Assembly: GCA_002347925.1 (NCBI GenBank)
Contig: DDYL01000130.1
Span: forward strand, 43,036 to 50,876
DNA length: 7,841 nucleotides
Direction of reading: 5' to 3'
Source of the DNA: Chloroflexi bacterium UBA2235
GTDB taxonomy: Bacteria > Chloroflexota > UBA11872 > UBA12225
Below the pieces are notes generated by a model, which did not search any database, was not told the DNA's origin, and worked only from the letters and a program-made list of their open reading frames with translations. Position numbers and translations under genes: made by a program. Below are positions 1 to 6,452 of this stretch, piece after piece. How positions within the stretch are numbered: the stretch's first letter is position 1; the number at the start of each line of letters is the position of its first letter.

Positions 1-3000
1 TCCACTTTGCGCAAGTCAGTAGAGTTCATATCTCACGCGCCTTCAGCAGTCTGGAGTGCGCTGACCCGTTCGCTGATTCTCGACACCTACTGTGTCATCG
101 TCCTGTGGGCAATCACTTACCTATTCTTTGAACCGTCCCTTCGAGAACTCAGGATTGCCTACGAAAACGATACCCGGGTCTTCTACTACCCGATTTTCGT
201 AAAACTCGGTGAAGCATGGCGGTCGGGACACCTTCAACTTTGGTCAACTGACATTCTGACCGGATATCCCGTCTTTGCCGATGGGGAGGCGGGAGTTCTC
301 TACCCATTCCATCTCCTGGCGCTGATGTTCCTCTCTGTTGACGATGCATTTGTCTGGTTGCGACCCATCCGCTTCTTCCAGGGTGCGCTCTTCATGTTCG
401 GGTTCCTCCGGGCAATCGGGACGGGTAGGTTCGGGGGCCTGATCGGCTCAATTACATTCGCGTTCAGCGGCTTCTCTGTCGCCCAATTGCACCATGTCAA
501 CATCGGCACCGGGTCGGTCTGGCTTCCACTTGCCCTTTGCTTTGCCGAGGTTGCCATCCGATCAACCGGCAGGACCCGCTACACATTTGCATTTCTGGCC
601 TCGGTCCCGTTCGGGCTCCAAGGACTGATCGTCCACGTACAAATCCTGCTTCTTTCGGCATTCACGTTTAGCGCGTTCGTCGTCTACCGAGTGGCCGTCG
701 GACCGGTCGGGACGGGCAAGGAGGTGGAATCATTTCTCCCAACCCGATTGCGTCTGGGCGCGTTCCGGTGGAGTACTTTCGGCAAATCTTCATCCACGAC
801 TTCGCGCATTGGAGTGGTCCTGACCGACTTTGGAGGAGGTGTGCTCCGGGGACTCACCTCGACCGCATTCTTCGTGGTTACCCGAATGTCTCTGGCGGGG
901 CTAATCATCGCGATCGCCGGTGGGATCGGAGCTGCACTCTCTGCGGTCCAACTGATCCCGCTCTTTGAATTGGGAACCTACTCTTTCAGGGGTAGCGGTG
1001 TCGATTACTCATTCGCCACCGAATACGAATTGCCTGTAACCCACTTCCTGAGCTTCCTGCTCCCTGACGCGTTCATGACCACGTCCTGGCCGGACGACGC
1101 TCGTCGCTACTGGGGTCTGTGGTCGCGATGGGAGGTGTTTGGGTATGTCGGTCTCGTGCCACTTTGCCTCGCCCCGTTCGGGCTACTCGTCGGTCGGTCT
1201 CGGCTTCGCTGGTTCTTCGGCGCGATCGTAGTCCTCTCGCTCTCCCTTGCGGTCGGGGAGCATGCTCCGTTTGGGGCGCACAAGTTCCTGTCGTCGCTGC
1301 CGGGGTTTTCCGCGCTGCGCGCACCGGGGAGATTCGTCTTCCTAGCGACCATTGGATTGGCAGTCCTCGCCGCTATCGGCGCGGATGCACTTCGAACAGA
1401 TTGGGTAATTCGCGCCGGATCAGCGTCGCTCGTTCGGACGCAAGCATGGCGCGCAATTCCACGAGCCCTCACATCCACGATATTGCTCGGCCTTGCCCAG
1501 CTCACCGCGGTGATTGCCCCTACCGCACTAATGTTCTTCTCAACGTATGCCATCGGTCACAAGGACGACGCGATGGCCTTCCTGCAACGCAACTTCGTTG
1601 TCATGCGCGGGTTTGACACAAAACTCACGATAGAACACCTGTACCAATTTGCACTTACTTCACTTGACATCGGACAACCGGCGGTCGCAAGGCAACTCGC
1701 CTTACTTCTGGGGGTCGTTGTCGTCCTGACGCTTTGGGATCGTGTGCGTTCGCTCTCGTATCTTTGGCAAGGACTGCTCGTAGTTACCCTGGCAGCCGAC
1801 CTGATCGCGGTCGGGCAATCGTTTCATCCGACACAATCGCTTTCGGCGCTTAAGGACCCAGGTGACTTGGGAAGATTCGTTTCCACGTTACCCGGCATGA
1901 AGGCCGAAGGTGGCGCTCTGTTCCGGGTCTACACACAGAAGAACACTCGTGACGAACCCAATCGTCTCCTCCTTGCAGGCGTTAGCGAAGCGAATGGGTA
2001 CTCCTCACTTGAACCGGATCGGCATAACCGATACGTCGCGGCTGCCTGGTACGCGCCGAACCGATTGCTTGACCTGATGGGCGTCAAGTACTTCGTCATC
2101 CGCAACGGCTTCTTGCCACTGCCTTCGTTCAACTTGACTTCCTTCAACACAGACCGCCCCCTGTTTTCAAGTACAGGCCAGAACGGATCCGGCACCCAGA
2201 CCATTCGGTTCGACGGTGTCACCGGTGATTCGATCAGAATGGTGTCGACCCTACGGTGGGCCACAGGCGTCGCACAGGCCCAACCGGTCGCCAAACTCTC
2301 GGTGGTTGCCCGCAATGGATCACGCCAGGACTTTCAAGTCCTCGCGGGCGTCCACACCGCGGAGTGGGATTGGGAGCGCCCTGAGTTGAAGGGAAAGGTT
2401 GCGCATCAGCTCCCATCGACCGAAACGTTTGCACGCACCTGGAAAGAACTCGACGTTCGCAGCCGACCATCGGGTCAAGAGTTCCCCGCACACCTTTACT
2501 ACGGTGAGTTCGCACTGGGAAGCGTGCAAGCTCTCGACAGGATTGAAGTTACTTTCCTCCATCCAACCGCCCAGTTCGAGCTCTACGGCCTCGCGGTCTT
2601 CAATGACACCACCAAGGACTTGGAACAGGCAGAGATTGCCAAGAACACCAAGTTCCGCAAGGTCTACTCAGATAAGGAAGCGGTTCTCTACGAGAACTCC
2701 GGAGTCCTTCCACGTTCCTTTCTTGTTCCGACGGCAGTAGTCACTGAAGCCGGGGATGAAACCCTGCAACGGATGTCGCAGGGAGATTGGGCGCCGGAAC
2801 GAATGGCGCTCCTTGAGTTGCCAAACGATGAACGCGACGACGACGGAATGTCCCGGCAGAGCGACGCCGTCAACTCGGTACCGATGCACCTGCGTGATGC
2901 CATGCGTCGCCTTCCACCTCCAGCTCGGGCGGGCGATGCCGTGGCACCAGTGACATTCGACATCGAGCGACGCCGTTCAACTTCGGCAAGTGGGTCCGTA

Positions 3001-3366
3001 ACCATCTCAGGCATCGCAAGCGAGACCGTCAACCTGACCGTTGACGCCCGAACCGAGTCGGTCCTCGTCCTGAATGATCTGTACTACCCTGGTTGGGAAG
3101 CGACTCTGGACGGAAACCCCACGCAAATCTATCGCGCGAATTACCTGTTCCGAGCAGTCATCGTTCCCCAAGGCCAACACATCATCGAGTACACGTACCG
3201 TCCCCGGTCGTTCCGACTAGGTCTCTCAATTACCCTGGGCGCAACATCAATACTTGTAGTAGGGCTAATCTTGCTTACCGTCCCGCAGATCCGGAAACTC
3301 TGGACCGAGAGAAAGCCTCTTGAGAGCCCAACTCCACCCGGATCGGAAGCACAGCCGGGTCACTGA
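1..3366 (+). CDS. YfhO-family polytopic membrane protein (GT-C-like), 5' end uncertain
   Basis: Large integral membrane protein of the YfhO family. Bacillus and Listeria members are linked to glycosylation of lipoteichoic acid, and the fold resembles lipid-linked GT-C glycosyltransferases; the substrate here is unknown. Numbering is from the TTG at position 7. A first hydrophobic segment lies at about residues 24-42. It is followed by an extracytoplasmic loop with Asp55 and the family-like pattern LQLW...GYPVFADGEAGVLYP (about 76-100). Some 12 further hydrophobic segments run to about residue 600. A long soluble region (about 610-1075) follows, then a last membrane helix (about 1078-1100) and a short basic, proline-rich cytoplasmic tail. 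The family's C-terminal hallmark is clear: LYYPGWEATLDG (PGW at 1028-1030), then NYLFRAVIVPQGQHIIEYTYRP. At about 1119 residues it is longer than the roughly 860 residues of B. subtilis YfhO; the excess lies mainly in the soluble region. The frame is open to base 1 and TTG 7 has no visible ribosome site, so the true start may lie off the window. It is followed immediately by a methyltransferase gene. The family call is firm, the reaction is not. Confidence 0.85.
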   Translation, partial: STLRKSVEFISHAPSAVWSALTRSLILDTYCVIVLWAITYLFFEPSLRELRIAYENDTRVFYYPIFVKLGEAWRSGHLQLWSTDILTGYPVFADGEAGVLYPFHLLALMFLSVDDAFVWLRPIRFFQGALFMFGFLRAIGTGRFGGLIGSITFAFSGFSVAQLHHVNIGTGSVWLPLALCFAEVAIRSTGRTRYTFAFLASVPFGLQGLIVHVQILLLSAFTFSAFVVYRVAVGPVGTGKEVESFLPTRLRLGAFRWSTFGKSSSTTSRIGVVLTDFGGGVLRGLTSTAFFVVTRMSLAGLIIAIAGGIGAALSAVQLIPLFELGTYSFRGSGVDYSFATEYELPVTHFLSFLLPDAFMTTSWPDDARRYWGLWSRWEVFGYVGLVPLCLAPFGLLVGRSRLRWFFGAIVVLSLSLAVGEHAPFGAHKFLSSLPGFSALRAPGRFVFLATIGLAVLAAIGADALRTDWVIRAGSASLVRTQAWRAIPRALTSTILLGLAQLTAVIAPTALMFFSTYAIGHKDDAMAFLQRNFVVMRGFDTKLTIEHLYQFALTSLDIGQPAVARQLALLLGVVVVLTLWDRVRSLSYLWQGLLVVTLAADLIAVGQSFHPTQSLSALKDPGDLGRFVSTLPGMKAEGGALFRVYTQKNTRDEPNRLLLAGVSEANGYSSLEPDRHNRYVAAAWYAPNRLLDLMGVKYFVIRNGFLPLPSFNLTSFNTDRPLFSSTGQNGSGTQTIRFDGVTGDSIRMVSTLRWATGVAQAQPVAKLSVVARNGSRQDFQVLAGVHTAEWDWERPELKGKVAHQLPSTETFARTWKELDVRSRPSGQEFPAHLYYGEFALGSVQALDRIEVTFLHPTAQFELYGLAVFNDTTKDLEQAEIAKNTKFRKVYSDKEAVLYENSGVLPRSFLVPTAVVTEAGDETLQRMSQGDWAPERMALLELPNDERDDDGMSRQSDAVNSVPMHLRDAMRRLPPPARAGDAVAPVTFDIERRRSTSASGSVTISGIASETVNLTVDARTESVLVLNDLYYPGWEATLDGNPTQIYRANYLFRAVIVPQGQHIIEYTYRPRSFRLGLSITLGATSILVVGLILLTVPQIRKLWTERKPLESPTPPGSEAQPGH

Positions 3367-3367
3367 G

Positions 3368-4141
3368 ATGCCACTCGACGGCGGTGACATTCTGCGAGAA
3401 ATTGCGTTCAGGTGGCGTTCGTTTGCCAAAATCTCCGCTCCCGCCTGGAAAAACTGCGCGGGAAGCTGGGCGCGACTAACTGAAACGCTGGACAGTGCCG
3501 GCGTCGAGGAGATCAAACACCTTCGAGCTCAATTCGGCCCAGACCTTGACGAATGGCCGAAACGACTAACGGTCCGAGAACTGCACGAAGCCATCTACCT
3601 AATCGACGTCCTCCAGAGGTACGCCATTGGGACGAACAGAGTAACCACCCCAGGGCTCGATGTCGGTTCCAAGAACGGGACTGCATTACCGGCCCTCGCA
3701 AACGCCGTACCGGGGCAGTGGGACCTCGTGGAGATTGATGCCCACCGCCGGTATGCGACGCTTGCGACAAGGCGTGCTCACGGGGTCCGTATTTCAAGAC
3801 AATATCCCCGCTCACGCTTCATCGCCGGAAGCGTCACCGAACTGCCCGGTCCCTACGGCTTCGTGACATGGATCCTCCCATTCATTGACCCTGCACCGCT
3901 AGCCGCTTGGGGCCTCCCCAACCGGCTATACGAACCAGAACGACTTCTGGAACACGTGAAACGCATCATCGCGCCAGGCGGAACATTGTTTGTGGTGAAC
4001 CAAGGCGAGGTGGAATATGACATCCAACACGGCTTGTTCCGTGCACTTGACATGTCAGCAACCCCGCTCGGAAAAATCGAAAGTGCCATCTCACCATTCA
4101 AGAGAGACCGCTACTGCTGGCGCTGGACCGCACCTGCTTGA
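3368..4141 (+). CDS. Class I SAM-dependent methyltransferase, coupled to the upstream yfhO-like gene
   Basis: Predicted soluble methyltransferase of 257 residues with a Rossmann fold. After an N-terminal helical region (about 1-90) the SAM-binding motif I is GLDVGSKNG at 96-104. Next comes a strand ending in an acidic residue (WDLVEID, motif II, whose Glu would bind the ribose). Then there is a GSVTELPG segment and a FVTWILPFIDP strand in the place of motif IV. The C-terminal half has LEHVKRIIAPGGTLFVVNQGE, the usual post-motif helix-PGG-strand. The ATG at 3368 is preferred over an in-frame TTG at 3320 because it starts one base after the upstream stop (TGA-G-ATG), a typical coupling arrangement, and because the TTG would force a 47-base overlap. 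No strong Shine-Dalgarno is seen, consistent with coupling. The substrate cannot be read from sequence; the neighbour suggests a surface glycan, lipid carrier or sugar nucleotide. I do not recognise a specific subfamily. Confidence 0.8.
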   Translation: MPLDGGDILREIAFRWRSFAKISAPAWKNCAGSWARLTETLDSAGVEEIKHLRAQFGPDLDEWPKRLTVRELHEAIYLIDVLQRYAIGTNRVTTPGLDVGSKNGTALPALANAVPGQWDLVEIDAHRRYATLATRRAHGVRISRQYPRSRFIAGSVTELPGPYGFVTWILPFIDPAPLAAWGLPNRLYEPERLLEHVKRIIAPGGTLFVVNQGEVEYDIQHGLFRALDMSATPLGKIESAISPFKRDRYCWRWTAPA

Positions 4142-4164
4142 TCCAGATTATGTGAGGCTATACT
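4138..4164 (+). promoter_or_regulatory. Candidate recA promoter
   Basis: TATACT at 4159-4164 matches the -10 consensus in five of six positions. TTGATC at 4138-4143, overlapping the methyltransferase stop codon, is a possible -35 with a short 15-base spacer. Transcription would start near 4171, immediately before the first GAAC/GTTC inverted repeat, so a bound repressor would cover the start site. The -10 is the stronger half of the call. It is inferred from sequence only. Confidence 0.45.
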
Positions 4165-4171
4165 TGCCAAC

Positions 4172-4225
4172 TGAACGCGAAACTGTTCAAACTCCAGAAC
4201 GCTGTTGAAACTTGCGTTCTAGAAC
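4172..4225 (+). promoter_or_regulatory. Candidate SOS (LexA-type) operator cluster upstream of recA
   Basis: Two exact inverted repeats made of GAAC/GTTC half-sites lie here: TGAAC-N8-GTTCA at 4172-4189 and the uninterrupted palindrome GTTCTAGAAC at 4216-4225. Between them GAAC (4197-4200) is followed after three bases by GTTG (4204-4207). GAAC recurs at 4173, 4197 and 4222, about every 24-25 bases. GAAC and GTTC are the half-sites of the Gram-positive LexA box (CGAAC-N4-GTTCG) and of the alphaproteobacterial GTTC-N7-GTTC box, but neither spacing occurs here. Being just downstream of the predicted recA promoter makes LexA control likely by analogy; the exact operator form is uncertain. Confidence 0.45.
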
Positions 4226-4251
4226 AAATGTCCGCTACCATTCCGCACAGG

Positions 4252-4264
4252 AGTTGAAACAACT
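4252..4264 (+). promoter_or_regulatory. Small inverted repeat between Shine-Dalgarno and GTG start of recA
   Basis: AGTTG-AAA-CAACT is a perfect 5-bp inverted repeat with a 3-base loop. It starts within the CAGGAG ribosome site (4248-4253) and ends directly before the GTG at 4265. It makes the linear distance from AGGAG to GTG 11 bases, longer than ideal. If folded it could shorten that distance or hinder ribosome access. The stem is short and A/U rich, so a functional role is only a possibility. Confidence 0.25.
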
Positions 4265-5443
4265 GTGCCAGAATTCGCCACCGCAACGATCAGCACCACC
4301 GAAACAACGGCCCGACCGCGTCGCGAGGAGCCTGGACCGATGACCGCGTCATCAAGTGGCAAGACAACTTCCCCAGCAACACTCTCAGCGGGCATCCTTG
4401 ACCGAGGCGAGAAGGCAAGTGCTGACCGGCTCAAGGCGATAGACCTTGCAATCGGTCAGGCAGAAAAGCAATTCGGCAGAGGCGCGATCATGCGTCTTGG
4501 CGACAGTGCCGCCAAGATGCAAGTTGAAGCAATACCGACTGGCGCACTTGCGTTGGACCTTGTGCTCGGCATTGGTGGTCTGCCTCGCGGACGGATCGTC
4601 GAGATTTACGGGCCCGAGAGTTCCGGGAAGACCACCCTTGCACTACACGTTGTTGCATCCGCACAACGCATTGGCGGCATCGCGGCCTACATTGACGTTG
4701 AACACGCATTGGATCCGGTTGACGCCCAGAACAGGTGCGGGGTCCGGATTGATGATCTTCTGGTGAGCCAACCTGATACCGGGGAACAGGCGCTCGAGAT
4801 CTGCGAAATGCTTGTCCGGAGCGGTGCAGTAGATGTTGTAGTCGTGGACTCCGTCGCTGCCCTAGTGCCCCGAGCCGAAATCGAGGGAGACATGGGCGAC
4901 TCCCAGCCAGGTTTGCAGGCACGCTTGATGAGTCAGGCCATGCGCAAGCTAACCCCAGCGATTTCAAACAGTCGGACCATGGTGATTTTCATCAACCAAA
5001 TCCGCGAGAAGATTGGCGTGATGTTCGGGAGCCCCGAGACCACGCCCGGAGGCAAGGCGCTGAAGTTTTACGCTTCAGTCCGTCTTGACATCCGGAGAAC
5101 CGACAACGTCAAAGTTGGTACGGAAGTCGTCGGAATGCGTGCAAAGGTGACCGTTCGCAAGAACAAGGTTGCGCCACCGTTCCGGGTTTGCGAATTTGAC
5201 ATCCTTTGGTCCGAAGGTATCTCTCGGACGGGCAGCCTTCTGGATTTGGGTGTTGAGATGAACATCATTAAGAAGGCCGGTGCGTACTTCAGTTTCGGCG
5301 ACGTGAAGCTCGGCCTCGGGCGCGAAAATGCGCGCGAGTTTCTCCGCCAACACGGCGCCGTTGCGGACGAGATTGAAGCCGGGATCCGGGCAAATGCGAA
5401 AGCTGGCAAGGTAGCGGCACCCGCAGCGCCAAGCGCCGAGTAG
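4265..5443 (+). CDS. recA: Recombinase RecA
   Basis: ATP-dependent recombinase that forms filaments on single-stranded DNA, drives strand exchange in recombinational repair, and as a co-protease triggers LexA self-cleavage. The core is collinear with E. coli RecA. The N-terminal signature AIGQAEKQFGRGAIMRLGD is at 62-80 and Walker A GPESSGKT at 116-123. The catalytic Glu in AYIDVEHALDP is E146 and Walker B VVVVDS ends with D195-S196. Loop L1 follows, then loop L2 GVMFGSPETTPGG (251-263) and the RecA signature ALKFYASVR (265-273). Two starts are plausible. GTG 4265 has CAGGAG 11 bases upstream and coding-like third positions, giving 392 residues. ATG 4340 (residue 26) has GAGGAG 9 bases upstream and gives 367. 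Either way the N-terminus before the core is longer than in E. coli and is rich in Thr, Ser and Ala. The C-terminus ends in an Ala/Pro tail with almost none of the acidic residues found in many RecAs. No recX follows. Confidence 0.97.
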   Translation: MPEFATATISTTETTARPRREEPGPMTASSSGKTTSPATLSAGILDRGEKASADRLKAIDLAIGQAEKQFGRGAIMRLGDSAAKMQVEAIPTGALALDLVLGIGGLPRGRIVEIYGPESSGKTTLALHVVASAQRIGGIAAYIDVEHALDPVDAQNRCGVRIDDLLVSQPDTGEQALEICEMLVRSGAVDVVVVDSVAALVPRAEIEGDMGDSQPGLQARLMSQAMRKLTPAISNSRTMVIFINQIREKIGVMFGSPETTPGGKALKFYASVRLDIRRTDNVKVGTEVVGMRAKVTVRKNKVAPPFRVCEFDILWSEGISRTGSLLDLGVEMNIIKKAGAYFSFGDVKLGLGRENAREFLRQHGAVADEIEAGIRANAKAGKVAAPAAPSAE

Positions 5444-5498
5444 ACGAGTCGGTCTGAGAGAAGTGCGAGGATCCGCGATCTTTCGACCCAGCTCAGGC

Positions 5499-5526
5499 CA
5501 GACACCCAATCACTCACGGATATACT
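5499..5526 (+). promoter_or_regulatory. Candidate promoter for a leaderless tatB-like transcript
   Basis: TATACT at 5521-5526 is the same hexamer as the predicted recA -10 box. CAGACA at 5499-5504 matches the -35 consensus TTGACA in four of six positions with a 16-base spacer. The expected transcription start, 6-7 bases after the -10, falls on or next to the GTG at 5533. No Shine-Dalgarno is seen in between. The gene would therefore be transcribed separately from recA and without a leader. Confidence 0.45.
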
Positions 5527-5532
5527 GAAACC

Positions 5533-6318
5533 GTGTTCGACATCGGTGTTCCTGAATTGGCGGTCATCGCCATTGTGGCGCTGGTCGTCCTCGGCCCGGA
5601 ACGGCTTCCGGAAGTCATGCGCCAAGCCGGGAAGCTCTACAGACAGGTTTCGACTTGGCGTCAGCAGCTAATGGCGGATGTTCAGGAACAGATCCGGGCC
5701 GGAATGAAGGAAGTTGAGGAAGTCTCGGCGACCCTCAATTCTGCCTTCCAATTCGGCGAATCCAATTCAGGGGCAGATCCTTCGCTTCCACCCCCGCCCC
5801 TTCGTCAGGTGCCGGCCCTCCGGCTGCAACCTGCGAAGGCGTATGACGCCGGCCCATTCACACTTGCCGCGTGGTACCGGGACACATCGCCCGAAGTTGT
5901 GCTCGCTCCAGGACCCCATGGCACGCGTTCACGAGTGAATGTGCAAGAGGCGTTCGCACTCCCGCAGACAACTTCGGACCCATTGTTCGGGAATGCGTAC
6001 GTCACCTCAACCGCGTCGCTGATTTCGCCAGTCCATCCATTTGATGACCCGTTTTCTGCTGGCGAACATCCCCACGAGCGTCGATCTGGTCCAGTGCAGA
6101 TGATTGTCAGTCACGGCACCGTCGTCCAGGCATCCGCACCCCATGCGGAAAGGCTCAATCCGGTCGATGACCGGGCGCACCACGAGGCCACGGTCATATC
6201 GCTGTTTCGCCTCGGCGCGCACACACTTGAGAGTGCCGCAAGAACCCTGGACCTGTCGGCATCACAGTTCGAGAAGCGCCTTGCCGACCTTGACCAGGCA
6301 GTCCTTACTACCGCCTAG
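5533..6318 (+). CDS. tatB: TatB-like Sec-independent translocase protein with HTH-like C-terminus
   Basis: The N-terminus MFDIGVPELAVIAIVALVVLGPERLPE is close to E. coli TatB (MFDIG..EL...VVLGP.RLP). It has the conserved Glu8, one membrane helix (about 7-20), the Gly21-Pro22 hinge and an amphipathic, basic helix (about 24-60). In the Tat pathway TatB works with TatC to recognise twin-arginine signal peptides on folded proteins; a TatA-type role is the alternative. The remainder is unusual: a Pro-rich, probably disordered stretch (about 76-210), then a compact helical end (about 216-253). That end reads like a helix-turn-helix: helix EATVISLFRLG, helix LESAARTLDL, then SASQFEKRLADL. It totals 261 residues, against about 170 in E. 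coli TatB. The start is GTG at 5533, chosen because the motif begins there. The 89-base gap after recA contains its own -10 box. No tatC is present in the window. The family call is good; the function of the C-terminus is unknown. Confidence 0.82.
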   Translation: MFDIGVPELAVIAIVALVVLGPERLPEVMRQAGKLYRQVSTWRQQLMADVQEQIRAGMKEVEEVSATLNSAFQFGESNSGADPSLPPPPLRQVPALRLQPAKAYDAGPFTLAAWYRDTSPEVVLAPGPHGTRSRVNVQEAFALPQTTSDPLFGNAYVTSTASLISPVHPFDDPFSAGEHPHERRSGPVQMIVSHGTVVQASAPHAERLNPVDDRAHHEATVISLFRLGAHTLESAARTLDLSASQFEKRLADLDQAVLTTA

Positions 6319-6404
6319 GCTTGTCTGGACCGGCTCGAGTGTGAAGAACCCACAACGCCAAGCGCGAGTGATCAAGGCACTTACATCCGCGCCACTAGGA
6401 TCCG

Positions 6405-6431
6405 GGACATCAGATCTGTCTCACGATGTCC
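6405..6431. terminator. Possible bidirectional hairpin in the convergent gap
   Basis: The 134 bases between the tatB-like stop and the end of the opposing S41 gene contain one clear inverted repeat. GGACATC (6405-6411) and GATGTCC (6425-6431) form a 7-bp perfect stem with a 13-base loop. There is no T-run on either side, so it is not a classic intrinsic terminator. Its place between convergent genes is the main support. A second small repeat, CACG-N5-CGTG (6431-6443), abuts it. Nothing else, including no small ORF with a ribosome site, is seen in the gap. Confidence 0.3.
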
Positions 6432-6452
6432 ACGTGCCCCGTGATTCCTGCT

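Noticed and set aside
1107..1616. Long overlapping frames on both strands within the yfhO-like gene (148 and 165 codons).
   Set aside because: Their products are Arg/Ser/Thr/Pro-rich with no family motifs, and the YfhO frame across the same bases has clear membrane helices. They are shadows of a GC-rich gene.
3320..3367. TTG at 3320 as an upstream start for the methyltransferase.
   Set aside because: It would overlap the yfhO-like gene by 47 bases and add 16 charged residues with no family match, whereas ATG 3368 sits at a classic stop-start junction.
4142..4264. A riboswitch or small RNA in the recA leader.
   Set aside because: The region is only 123 bases, is largely explained by the promoter and half-site cluster, and shows no long stem or conserved riboswitch core.
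5451..5499. GGTCTGAG (5451-5458) and CTCAGGCC (5492-5499) could pair as an 8-bp stem (one G-U) after recA, a possible terminator.
   Set aside because: The loop is 33 bases, no U-run follows, and the right arm overlaps the predicted tatB -35 region. A chance match is as likely.
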